Below are positions 42,046 through 50,023 of a stretch of 64,000 nt of DNA, piece by piece; the stretch's first letter is position 1; every line of letters starts with the position of its first letter. A model generated the notes under the pieces. It saw only the letters and a program-made list of their open reading frames with translations. It did not search any database and was not told the origin of the DNA. The position numbers and the translations under genes were made by a program. The stretch is from contig BMUD01000033.1 in assembly GCA_014650015.1 (NCBI GenBank), positions 1 through 64,000 of the forward strand. The letters are read 5' to 3'. This DNA is from Streptomyces griseoloalbus. GTDB lineage: Bacteria; Actinomycetota; Actinomycetes; Streptomycetales; Streptomycetaceae.

Positions 42046-42162
42046 GCGTACCGGCGGTAACTTTCCTCGTTCGCCCCCTACCCATCAGTACGGAGCTGCT
42101 CTACTCTCCCATTGCGCCAGTGTTCACTGGCAGGGTTCAGAGCGATGCGTGGAGGCTTCGGG

Positions 42163-43701
42163 ATGGCCGAGCACGAGCACGAGAACGAGTACGAGCACGT
42201 ACGGGTGGCGGTGGTCGGGTCCGGGTTCGCCGGACTCGGGGCCGCCGTACGGCTCCGCCGCGAGGGGATCACCGACTTCGTCGTCCTGGAGCGGGCGGGG
42301 AGCGTCGGCGGCACCTGGCGCGACAACAGCTATCCCGGATGCGCGTGCGACGTGCCGTCGCACCTGTACTCGTTCTCCTTCGCGCCCAACCCCGACTGGC
42401 CCCGCTCCTTCTCCGGGCAGGAGCACATCCGCGCCTACCTCGAGCACGTCACCGACGTCTTCGAGCTGCGCCCGCACATCCGCTTCGACTCGGAGGTGAA
42501 GCGGATGGTGTGGGACGGCGAGCGGTTGCGGTGGGAGATCGAGACGAGCAGCGGCCGCCTCAGCGCGGACGTGGTCGTGTCCGCGACCGGGCCGCTGTCC
42601 GAGCCGAAGCTCCCCGACGTCCCCGGGCTCGACACCTTCCCCGGCAAGGTGTTCCACTCCGCCCGCTGGGACCACGACTACGAGCTGCGGGGCAAGCGGG
42701 TCGCCATGGTCGGCACGGGGGCGTCGGCGATTCAGATCGTGCCGTCCATCCAGCCGCTCGTGTCGCGGCTGACCCTCTTCCAGCGCACCCCGGCCTGGGT
42801 GCTGCCCCGCGTCGACCGTGCCATCAGCGGTGCGGAGCGCGCGCTGCACCGGGCGCTGCCCTTCACCAGCCGGCTGCGCCGCGGACTGCTGTGGGGCGTA
42901 CGGGAGTTGCAGGTCCAGGCGTTCACCAAGCACCCGGGCGAGCTCGGCTTCGTCGAGCAGCTGGCCAAGCGCAACATGGGCCGGGCGGTGAAGGACCCGG
43001 CCCTGCGCGCCAAGCTCACCCCGGACTACCGCATCGGCTGCAAGCGGATCCTGCTGTCGAGTACGTACTATCCGGCCCTCGCGCAGCCCAATGTGGAGGT
43101 CGTCGCGAGCGGGCTGAGCGAGGTGCGCGGGTCGACCGTCGTCGGCGCCGACGGGACCGAGGCCGAGGTCGACGCGATCGTGTTCGGCACGGGGTTCCAC
43201 GTCACCGACATGCCCATCGCCGAGCGGGTCGTCGGCGCCGAGGGGAAGACCCTCGCGGAGACCTGGGCGGGCGGTATGCAGGCCCTGCGCGGTGCCTCCG
43301 CAGCCGGGTTCCCCAACTGGATGACGATCATCGGGCCCAACACCGGCCTCGGGAACTCCTCCATGATCCTCATGATCGAGTCCCAGCTGAACTACCTGGC
43401 CGACTACCTCCGCCAGCTCGACGTCCTCGGAGGCCGGGTCGCCCTCGACGCCCGCCCGGGCGCCGTAAGCGCCTGGAACCACCGGGTGCAGGAACGGATG
43501 AAGCGCACGGTGTGGAACACCGGCGGCTGCACCAGCTGGTACATGGACGCGAGCGGACGCAACACCACCATCTGGCCGGGCACGACGACCGAGTTCCGGC
43601 GGGCGACGCGTCAGGTGGACCTCGCCGAGTACGCCGTCCTGCGGGCATCCGCCGGCGGGAAAGAGGCCGCTCGTCAGGAGAACGCCGAGGTGACCGCGTG
43701 A
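42163..43701 (+). CDS. Flavin-containing monooxygenase, Baeyer-Villiger type
   Basis: A 512-aa class B flavoprotein. FAD loop VVGSGFAGLGAA near residue 15; ERAGSVGGTWRDNSYPGCACDVPSHLYSFSF is typical of BVMO/FMO enzymes. The type I BVMO fingerprint FxGxxxHxxxWD is exact (FPGKVFHSARWD). The NADPH loop is GTGASAIQIVPSI. It should oxidise a ketone to an ester or lactone with NADPH and O2. ATG at 42163 is chosen because GGAGG lies 9 nt upstream. The stop overlaps the hydrolase start (GTGA). With the next two genes it forms an operon probably controlled by the divergent MerR. Confidence 0.87.
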   Translation: MAEHEHENEYEHVRVAVVGSGFAGLGAAVRLRREGITDFVVLERAGSVGGTWRDNSYPGCACDVPSHLYSFSFAPNPDWPRSFSGQEHIRAYLEHVTDVFELRPHIRFDSEVKRMVWDGERLRWEIETSSGRLSADVVVSATGPLSEPKLPDVPGLDTFPGKVFHSARWDHDYELRGKRVAMVGTGASAIQIVPSIQPLVSRLTLFQRTPAWVLPRVDRAISGAERALHRALPFTSRLRRGLLWGVRELQVQAFTKHPGELGFVEQLAKRNMGRAVKDPALRAKLTPDYRIGCKRILLSSTYYPALAQPNVEVVASGLSEVRGSTVVGADGTEAEVDAIVFGTGFHVTDMPIAERVVGAEGKTLAETWAGGMQALRGASAAGFPNWMTIIGPNTGLGNSSMILMIESQLNYLADYLRQLDVLGGRVALDARPGAVSAWNHRVQERMKRTVWNTGGCTSWYMDASGRNTTIWPGTTTEFRRATRQVDLAEYAVLRASAGGKEAARQENAEVTA

Positions 43702-44636
43702 GCCGGCTCACCCACGTCGTCTCGGGCCCGTACGCCCCGCCCGTCGCCGCCCGTGAACTGACCGTCCGCTCCGCCGACGGCACCCCGCTGCACGTGGAGG
43801 TGCACGGGCCCGAACAGGCACCCGCGGTCGTCCTCGCCCACGGCTGGACCTGCTCGACCGCCTTCTGGGCGGCGCAGATCCATGAACTGGCCGCCGACCA
43901 CCGGGTCATCGCCTACGACCAGCGCGGCCACGGGCGGACCCCCGCGAGCCCGGCGTGCGGCACCGAGGCGCTCGCCGACGACCTGGAGGCCGTGCTCGAC
44001 GCCACCCTCGGGCCCGGCGAACGGGCCGTGATCGCCGGGCACTCCATGGGCGGCATGACGGTGCTGGCCGCCGCCGGCCGGCCCGTGTTCCGCGCGCACG
44101 CGGCGGCCGTCCTGCTGTGCAGCACGGGCAGTTCGCGGCTGGTCGCCGAGTCGACGGTGCTGCCGCTCCGGCCGGGGCGGGTACGGACCTGGCTGACCCG
44201 GCGCGTCCTCGGCTCCCGCGCCCCGCTCGGACCGGTCACACCGCTCGCCCGCCGGATCCTCAAGTACGCGACGATGGGCCCCGCCGCGGACCCGCACATG
44301 GTCGAGGCGTGCGCCCGTATCGTGCACGCCTGTCCGCGCACGGTGCGCCACGCCTGGTCGGGTGTGCTCGACGGACTCGATCTCGACCACGCCCTGCGGG
44401 AGGTGCGGGTACCCGCCGAGGTCGTCGTCGGCACCGCGGACCGGCTCACCCCGCCCGTGCACGCCCGGTCGCTGGCCGCCGCGCTGCCGCAGTGCACCGG
44501 CCTCACCGAACTGACCGGCATCGGCCACATGACCCCCGTCGAGGCACCCGGCCCGGTCACCGGGAAGATCCGGGACCTCGTCAGCACCCATGTGACCGCC
44601 CACACCCACGCCGAACCCGCCGAGGAGAGCGCATGA
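43698..44636 (+). CDS. Alpha/beta hydrolase
   Basis: A 312-aa esterase-type hydrolase. HGWTCSTAFW gives the oxyanion loop, the nucleophile elbow is GHSMGG, the acid is in VVVGTADRLTPP, and the His is in GIGHMTPVEAP. Cap-domain helices lie between. In this operon, between a BVMO and an SDR, the natural role would be to hydrolyse the ester or lactone made by the BVMO. GTG at 43698 overlaps the upstream stop. No signal peptide, so cytoplasmic. Confidence 0.87.
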   Translation: MSRLTHVVSGPYAPPVAARELTVRSADGTPLHVEVHGPEQAPAVVLAHGWTCSTAFWAAQIHELAADHRVIAYDQRGHGRTPASPACGTEALADDLEAVLDATLGPGERAVIAGHSMGGMTVLAAAGRPVFRAHAAAVLLCSTGSSRLVAESTVLPLRPGRVRTWLTRRVLGSRAPLGPVTPLARRILKYATMGPAADPHMVEACARIVHACPRTVRHAWSGVLDGLDLDHALREVRVPAEVVVGTADRLTPPVHARSLAAALPQCTGLTELTGIGHMTPVEAPGPVTGKIRDLVSTHVTAHTHAEPAEESA

Positions 44637-45517
44637 GCAGGGTCAGTCTGGAAGGAAAGGTCGCCGTCGTCACCGGAGCGGCCCGCGGCGTAGGGGAGTT
44701 GCTGGCCCGCAAGCTCTCCGCGCGCGGGGTGAAGGTGGCACTGGTCGGGCTGGAGCCCGACGCGCTCAAGGACGTCTCCGCGCGGCTGCACAGCGACAGC
44801 GACCACTGGTACGCGGACGTCACCGACCACGAGGCGATGGCCCGGGTCGCCGGGGAGGTCAAGGAGCGGTTCGGCAGGGTCGACATCGTGGTCGCCAACG
44901 CCGGTGTGGCGACGGGCGGTCCCTTCGCCGACTCCGATCCGCAGTCCTGGCGGCGGGTGATCGAGGTGAACCTGATCGGGTCGGCGGTCACCGCGCGGGC
45001 GTTCCTGCCGCTGCTCGCCGAGAGCCGCGGGTATCTGCTGCAGATAGCCTCCCTCGCCGCGCTCACCCCCGCGCCGATGATGACCGCGTACTGCGCCTCC
45101 AAGTCCGGTGTGGAGGCATACGCGCACAGTCTGCGGGCGGAGGTCGGGTACCGGGGCGTGAAGGTCGGCGTCGGGTATCTGTCGTGGACCGACACCGACA
45201 TGGTGCGCGGGGCCGACCAGGACGACGTGATGCGGGAGTTGCGGCAGCGGCTGCCGTGGCCGTCCAACAAGACCTACCCGCTGGGCCCCGCCGTGGACCG
45301 GCTGGTGGCCGGGATCGAGCGGCGCGCGAGCCATGTGTACGGGCAGTGGTGGCTGCGCGGGATGCAGGGCGTGCGCGGCTACCTTCCCGGGGTCATCGGG
45401 ACCGTGGGGCAGCGGGAGATGCGGCGGTTCGCGGACCGGCTCGGCGGCGTCCGCACGGGACTGGTCGGGGCGGGCGGCAACGCCGATGAGCAGCATCGGG
45501 CTACCGTGCGTAAGTGA
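44633..45517 (+). CDS. Short-chain dehydrogenase/reductase (SDR)
   Basis: A 294-aa NAD(P)-dependent oxidoreductase. Cofactor loop TGAARGVG, NAG motif in VVANAGVATGG, and the catalytic Ser...Tyr-x-x-x-Lys in SLAALTPAPMMTAYCASKSG. It should interconvert an alcohol and a ketone, the likely step before the BVMO. ATG at 44633 overlaps the hydrolase stop (ATGA). The C-terminal extension (GMQGVRGYLPGVIGTVGQREMRRF) resembles steroid/terpenoid-type SDRs but does not fix a substrate. Confidence 0.87.
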   Translation: MSRVSLEGKVAVVTGAARGVGELLARKLSARGVKVALVGLEPDALKDVSARLHSDSDHWYADVTDHEAMARVAGEVKERFGRVDIVVANAGVATGGPFADSDPQSWRRVIEVNLIGSAVTARAFLPLLAESRGYLLQIASLAALTPAPMMTAYCASKSGVEAYAHSLRAEVGYRGVKVGVGYLSWTDTDMVRGADQDDVMRELRQRLPWPSNKTYPLGPAVDRLVAGIERRASHVYGQWWLRGMQGVRGYLPGVIGTVGQREMRRFADRLGGVRTGLVGAGGNADEQHRATVRK

Positions 45518-45593
45518 TCGACATGCGCAGGGTGACGGGCCGTGTGAATCTGGTCGGGCAAGTTCCCCCACCCCACCACGGGAGTGAACCCAC

Positions 45594-45773
45594 ATGGGTA
45601 TGAAGGACCAGTTCCAGGAGAAGTCCGAGCAGTTCCAGCAGCAGGCCAAGCAGCGCGCCCAGCAGGGCAAGGAGCAGCTGCAGAACCGCGGTCGCCGCCG
45701 GGACGAGGACATGGACGAGCCGCAGCGTCAGCGCGAGTCCGAGGAGCGCTTCGACCAGGACTACGACGCCTGA
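45594..45773 (+). CDS. Small hydrophilic coiled-coil-like protein
   Basis: 59 aa starting MGMKDQFQEKSEQFQQQAKQ and ending EERFDQDYDA. It has Gln- and charge-rich heptad-like repeats and no Cys or hydrophobic segment. GGAGTGAACCCAC precedes the ATG. The composition resembles stress-type hydrophilic (CsbD- or hydrophilin-like) proteins, though I see no defining motif. A strong terminator follows, supporting a real transcription unit. Confidence 0.65.
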   Translation: MGMKDQFQEKSEQFQQQAKQRAQQGKEQLQNRGRRRDEDMDEPQRQRESEERFDQDYDA

Positions 45774-45799
45774 CGTCCGACCGTCATGCGGTGAAGCGG

Positions 45800-45828
45800 A
45801 AGGGGTGCCCCGGCGAAGGGCACCCCTT
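45800..45828. terminator. Bidirectional terminator
   Basis: AAGGGGTGCCC and its exact complement flank a 7-nt loop, then TCTCG. It separates the small plus-strand gene from the convergent tricorn gene. Confidence 0.8.
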
Positions 45829-45843
45829 CTCGCGTCCCCGCCC

Positions 45844-48800
45844 TCATGTCCCCGCCCTCGGCGGCAGCTTCGGGCGGGAGCGGTCGGGGACGTCGCTGTA
45901 GGTCGGGGGAGTGGCCGGGGGGTTGGTCTCCAGCAGGTCCAGGGCGAGCCGCACGGCGTCGTCGAGTTGGGCGTAGCGGCCCTCGGCCCAGTCCAGCGGG
46001 GTGCGCAGCGACTCCAGGTCGGGGGCGACGCCCTTGTTCTCCACCGACCAGCCGTACGCGTCGAACCAGGCCGCGTTCATCGGCACCGTGATCACCGTGC
46101 CGTCCCCGAGCCGGTGCCGGCCGGTCATGCCGACCACACCGCCCCAGGTGCGCTGGCCCACCACCGGGCCCAGCCGCAGCAGTTTGAACGCGGCGGTGAT
46201 CATGTCGCCGTCGGAGCTCGTCGCCTCGTCCGCCAGCGCCACCACCGGCCCGCGCGGGGCGTTGGAGGCGTACGAGACGGGCTGGGCGTCGCGGGTGAGG
46301 TCCCAGCCGATGATGGTGCGGGTCAGCTTCTCGACGACGAGTTCGCTGATGTGGCCGCCCGCGTTGCCGCGCACGTCGACGATCAGCGCCGGCCGGGACA
46401 CCTCCATGCGCAGGTCGCGGTTGAACTGGGCCCAGCCGGAGCCGCCCATGTCGGGGATGTGCAGATAGCCGCACCGGCCGCCGCTCAACTCCCGTACCAC
46501 CGCGCGGCGTTTGGCCACCCAGTCCTGGTAGCGCAGCGGTGTCTCGTCGGTCAGCGGGACGACGGCGACCCGCCGGGGCGTGCCCCGGCCCTCCGCGGTG
46601 CCGGAGGGACCCGGCGGGCTGTCCGCGGAAGGGGGGTGGGCGGCGGCCGGGCGGAACGTCAGCTCCACCGTCGTACCGCCCGCGCCCGCGAGCAGCGGGT
46701 AGGGGCCGGTGACCGGGTCCACCGGCCGGCCGTCGACATGGGTGAGGACCGCGCCCTCGCGGATGCCGGTGCCGGCCAGCGGGGAGCGCGCGCGGGAGTC
46801 CGAGGAGTCGCCGGGCAGAATGCGCCCGACCGTCCAGCCGCCCTCCCGGGGCGCGAGGTTGGCGCCGAGCAGGCCCTGGCGGCGCTGGTAGTGCGCGGGG
46901 CCCTCGTTGCGGCGGGCGGCGGTGACATAGGCGTGGGAGGTGCCGAGTTCGCCGAGGACTTCGCGCAGCAGGTCCGCGAACTCGTCGGGGGAGGCGACCC
47001 GTTCGACCAGGGGACGGTATCGCTCCAGGACGGCGTCCCAGTCGATGCCGCACATGCCGGGTTCCCAGAAGTAGGCGCGGATCAGCCGCCCGGCCTCCGC
47101 GTACGCCTGACGCCACTCCGCCGCCGGGTTGGCCTCGTGCAGGATGCGGCGGGCGTCGATCCACACCGTGGAGTCGCCGTCGCCGGGCTCGGTGGACGGC
47201 ACCGCGCGCAGCTCGCCCTCGTCGACCACGACGAGTCGGCTGCCGTCGCCGCTGACCGCGAAGAAGTCGAGCTTCGCGACGAGTTCGGACTTCTTGGCCT
47301 TGCTGATGCCGAAGTGCTCCAGGGTCGGCCGGCCGCTGGTGTCGTCCGGGTTGGCGAAGGTCTCGCCGAGCGCGCCGGAGATCGGCCAGCGCAGCCACAC
47401 CAGTCCGCAGCCCGCGACCGGGTACAGCCCCGAGTACTTGGAGGCGGCGACCGGGAAGGGGGTGACCCTGCTCTCCAGGCCCTCCGCCTCGACGGTCACC
47501 GCGCCGCCCTCCTCGGCGTCCTCGCGCTCCACCGGGTCCAGGCCCCCGGCGGCGGGGCGGCCCTCCGGGTTCAGGGCGAACGGGGAGGGGGTGGCCGACG
47601 ACAGCGGCACCAGATAGGGACGGCAGCCCAGGGGGAAGGACAGGTCGCCGGTGTGCACGTCGTACACCGGGTCGAAGCCGCGCCAGGACAGGAAGGCGAG
47701 ATAGCGGCCGTCCCGGGTGAAGACCGGGTTCTCGTCCTCGAAACGGCCGTTGGTGACGTCGATGACCAGCCGGTCCTTGATCCGGGCAAGTTTGATCTGC
47801 CGCAGCGACCGCCCGATCCCGGGGTGGGACCAGGTCAGCCATGCCCCGTCGGGCGAGAAGGCGAGGTCGCGCACGGGCCCGTTGACGGACCGGATCAGCT
47901 CGGTGACCTCGCCCCCCGGGCCGTCCGCCGCCTCGCCGGTGTCGACCAGCAGCAGCCGGCCGTCGTGCGCGGCGACGGCCAGCCGCTCCCCGTCCGGGTC
48001 GGCGGCCATCTCCAGCACCCGGCCCAGTTTCCCGGCGGCCAGCCGTCGGGGCGGGCGCTGGCCGGTCGCCCGGGGCAGGGAGGCGATCTCGACGGCGTCG
48101 TCGCCCTCGGCGTCCGTCACATACGCCACCTGGTCGCCGGCGCCGAGCATCTCCGGCAGCCGCACCCTTACGCCCGGGGTGTCGGTGAGGGTGCGCGCGG
48201 GGCCGTCGCGGTGGGTGAGCCAGTACAGGCTGCCGCGTACGACGACGGCGCTGGCCCGGCCGGTCTGGTCGACCGAGATGCCGGCGAGGTGCTGGGCGGC
48301 GGGCACCTGGTAGCGGCGCCGCCCGGACCGCGGCCCGCTCAGCCTTACGTCGAGACGGCGCGGGGCGGCGCCGGGGGCGAGGTCGTCCACGATCCACAGG
48401 TCGCCGGCGCACTGGTAGACGACCCGGATGCCGTCACTGGCGGCGTGCCGGGCGTAGAAGGCGTCGTGGTCGGTGTGGCGGCGCAGATCGGAACCGTCGT
48501 ACGCGCACGAGTAGAGGTTGCCGACGCCCTCGTGGTCGGAGAGGAAGGCGATCCGGCCGCCGACGAACATCGGGGAGTGCAGATGGCCCCCGAGCCCTTC
48601 GAGCAGCCGGTGCCCGTGCAGCCACAGCCTGCCCGTGGCGCCGCCCCGGTAGCGCTTCCACGAGGCCGGTTCGTGCGGCGGGGTGCCGGTGAGCAGCAGG
48701 GACTTGCGCTCCCCGGCGAGGTCGGCGACCTGGATGTCGGACACCGGGCCCCAGGGCAGCTTGCGGCCCGGACTGCCGTCGCAGCCGAGCTTGTAGGCCC

Positions 48801-49164
48801 AGGTGAAGTACGAGAACGGCTCGCCGTGCGAGGCGACGGCGAGGATCTCGGCGCCGCCGTCCCCGTCGGGGGGTGCCCAGCCGCAGACCCGGGTGTCGGA
48901 GCTGCCCCAGTAGGTGAGGCGGGTGCCCGGTCCGCCGTCCACCGGGACGAGATGGACCTCGGGGTCGAGGCTGCGCCAGCTCGTGTACGCGATGTGGCGG
49001 CCGTCGGGGGAGAAGCGGGGGTGGCCGAGTTTGGTGCGGTCGACGGTGAGCCGCCAGGCGCGGCCCGGTCCGCCGAGCGGGGCGAGCCAGAGGTCGTCCT
49101 CGGCCACGAAGCACAGCAGGTCGTCCTTGAGGTGCGGCAGACGCAGATAGCTCACTCTTCCCAT
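45844..49164 (-). CDS. tri1: Tricorn protease homologue
   Basis: A 1106-aa cytoplasmic protease that degrades proteasome-released peptides. Order: a beta-propeller at about 1-330 (repeats such as HPRFSPDGRHIAYTSW), a second propeller to about 650, a C1 helical domain, a PDZ domain (about 770-870), and a catalytic C2 domain. The tetrad is visible: Ser743-His744 in GTSHAYV, nucleophile Ser984 in SSDGDM, and Glu1042 in ENKGVAPD. DVRGNAGGH is also conserved. ATG at 49164 (MGRVSYLRLPHL) is the family start; the longer frame upstream covers the TetR operator region and is rejected. It is divergent from the TetR gene. Confidence 0.92.
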   Translation of the reverse strand: MGRVSYLRLPHLKDDLLCFVAEDDLWLAPLGGPGRAWRLTVDRTKLGHPRFSPDGRHIAYTSWRSLDPEVHLVPVDGGPGTRLTYWGSSDTRVCGWAPPDGDGGAEILAVASHGEPFSYFTWAYKLGCDGSPGRKLPWGPVSDIQVADLAGERKSLLLTGTPPHEPASWKRYRGGATGRLWLHGHRLLEGLGGHLHSPMFVGGRIAFLSDHEGVGNLYSCAYDGSDLRRHTDHDAFYARHAASDGIRVVYQCAGDLWIVDDLAPGAAPRRLDVRLSGPRSGRRRYQVPAAQHLAGISVDQTGRASAVVVRGSLYWLTHRDGPARTLTDTPGVRVRLPEMLGAGDQVAYVTDAEGDDAVEIASLPRATGQRPPRRLAAGKLGRVLEMAADPDGERLAVAAHDGRLLLVDTGEAADGPGGEVTELIRSVNGPVRDLAFSPDGAWLTWSHPGIGRSLRQIKLARIKDRLVIDVTNGRFEDENPVFTRDGRYLAFLSWRGFDPVYDVHTGDLSFPLGCRPYLVPLSSATPSPFALNPEGRPAAGGLDPVEREDAEEGGAVTVEAEGLESRVTPFPVAASKYSGLYPVAGCGLVWLRWPISGALGETFANPDDTSGRPTLEHFGISKAKKSELVAKLDFFAVSGDGSRLVVVDEGELRAVPSTEPGDGDSTVWIDARRILHEANPAAEWRQAYAEAGRLIRAYFWEPGMCGIDWDAVLERYRPLVERVASPDEFADLLREVLGELGTSHAYVTAARRNEGPAHYQRRQGLLGANLAPREGGWTVGRILPGDSSDSRARSPLAGTGIREGAVLTHVDGRPVDPVTGPYPLLAGAGGTTVELTFRPAAAHPPSADSPPGPSGTAEGRGTPRRVAVVPLTDETPLRYQDWVAKRRAVVRELSGGRCGYLHIPDMGGSGWAQFNRDLRMEVSRPALIVDVRGNAGGHISELVVEKLTRTIIGWDLTRDAQPVSYASNAPRGPVVALADEATSSDGDMITAAFKLLRLGPVVGQRTWGGVVGMTGRHRLGDGTVITVPMNAAWFDAYGWSVENKGVAPDLESLRTPLDWAEGRYAQLDDAVRLALDLLETNPPATPPTYSDVPDRSRPKLPPRAGT

Positions 49165-49226
49165 GCTTTTCCGGGGCACGGGCCCCGGCAACTTATGAGT
49201 AACAGACAACCTTGACGCAGAACACG

Positions 49227-49288
49227 AACGAAACGGTTTCGTTTCGCTGGAGGTCGGTGTATCGTCGACGTGTACGAAACCGTGTCGT
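49227..49288. promoter_or_regulatory. Two TetR-type operators
   Basis: AACGAAAC-G-GTTTCGTT at 49227-49243 is a perfect dyad. ACGAAAC-C-GTGTCGT at 49274-49288 is the same motif with one mismatch. Centres are 46 bp apart, both in the tricorn/TetR divergent region. This fits a TetR repressor controlling itself and perhaps tri1. Confidence 0.7.
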
Positions 49289-49324
49289 TCGGCGCGGTGG
49301 GAGCGGAGCGGAAAGGTGAGAAGG

Positions 49325-49924
49325 ATGAGCGAAGTCGCGACGGCGCGTCGCAGCCGGATCACCCCCGAGCGCGAGGCCGAGCTGTACGGGGCCGTGCTCG
49401 AACTGCTCCGCGAGGTCGGCTACGACGCCGTCACCATGGACGCCGTGGCCGCCCGCACCCGGTCCAGCAAGGCCACCCTCTACCGCCAGTGGGGCGGCAA
49501 GGCCGAGCTGGTGGTGAGAGCGATGCGCAGCCAGAAGCCCGGCAGCATCGCCGGTATCGACACCGGTTCCCTCCGCGGCGACCTGCACACCGTCGTCAAC
49601 CGTGAGGACGACTGCGCCATGGCGCGGAACGCGGCGCTGATGCGTGCGCTGGCCATGGCGGTCCACATGAACGACGACCTGCGCCAGGCGTTCAAGGAAC
49701 TCCTGGTCGAACCGGAGGTGGAAGAGTTCCAGCGGATGATCCGGCGCGCGGTCGACCGGGGCGAAATCCGCCCCGACAACCCGGCGCTGGGCTACATCGT
49801 GCACATGCTCGTCGGCGCGTTCGCCACGCGGACGCTGATCGACGATCTGCCGCCCACGCAGGAATTCCTCACTTCGTACATCGACGCCGTGGTGCTCCCC
49901 GCCCTCGGCGTGACCACTCACTGA
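49325..49924 (+). CDS. TetR/AcrR family transcriptional regulator
   Basis: A 199-aa repressor. HTH at about 15-62: EREAELYGAVLELLREVGYDAVTMDAVAARTRSSKATLYRQWGGKAELVV. A TetR_C-type helical domain follows. ATG at 49325 is preferred (AGAAGG directly upstream). It sits 99 bp before the MMPL transporter gene on the same strand, so the pair is probably one regulated unit, with operators at 49227-49288. The inducer is not visible. Confidence 0.9.
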   Translation: MSEVATARRSRITPEREAELYGAVLELLREVGYDAVTMDAVAARTRSSKATLYRQWGGKAELVVRAMRSQKPGSIAGIDTGSLRGDLHTVVNREDDCAMARNAALMRALAMAVHMNDDLRQAFKELLVEPEVEEFQRMIRRAVDRGEIRPDNPALGYIVHMLVGAFATRTLIDDLPPTQEFLTSYIDAVVLPALGVTTH

Positions 49925-50023
49925 CCGTCCCCGAGTCAGCCACCACCTGACGTCACCGCTCACGTCGTCGGGCTGATCACACCTGCCCCGAAGCAACCAC
50001 GACCTGACCGGGAGTACGCCCTC

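Noticed and set aside
48960-49362. Extended N-terminus of the tricorn protease to 49362
   Set aside because: The extra 66 residues cover the divergent operators; the family starts at MGRVSYLRLPHL, ATG 49164.
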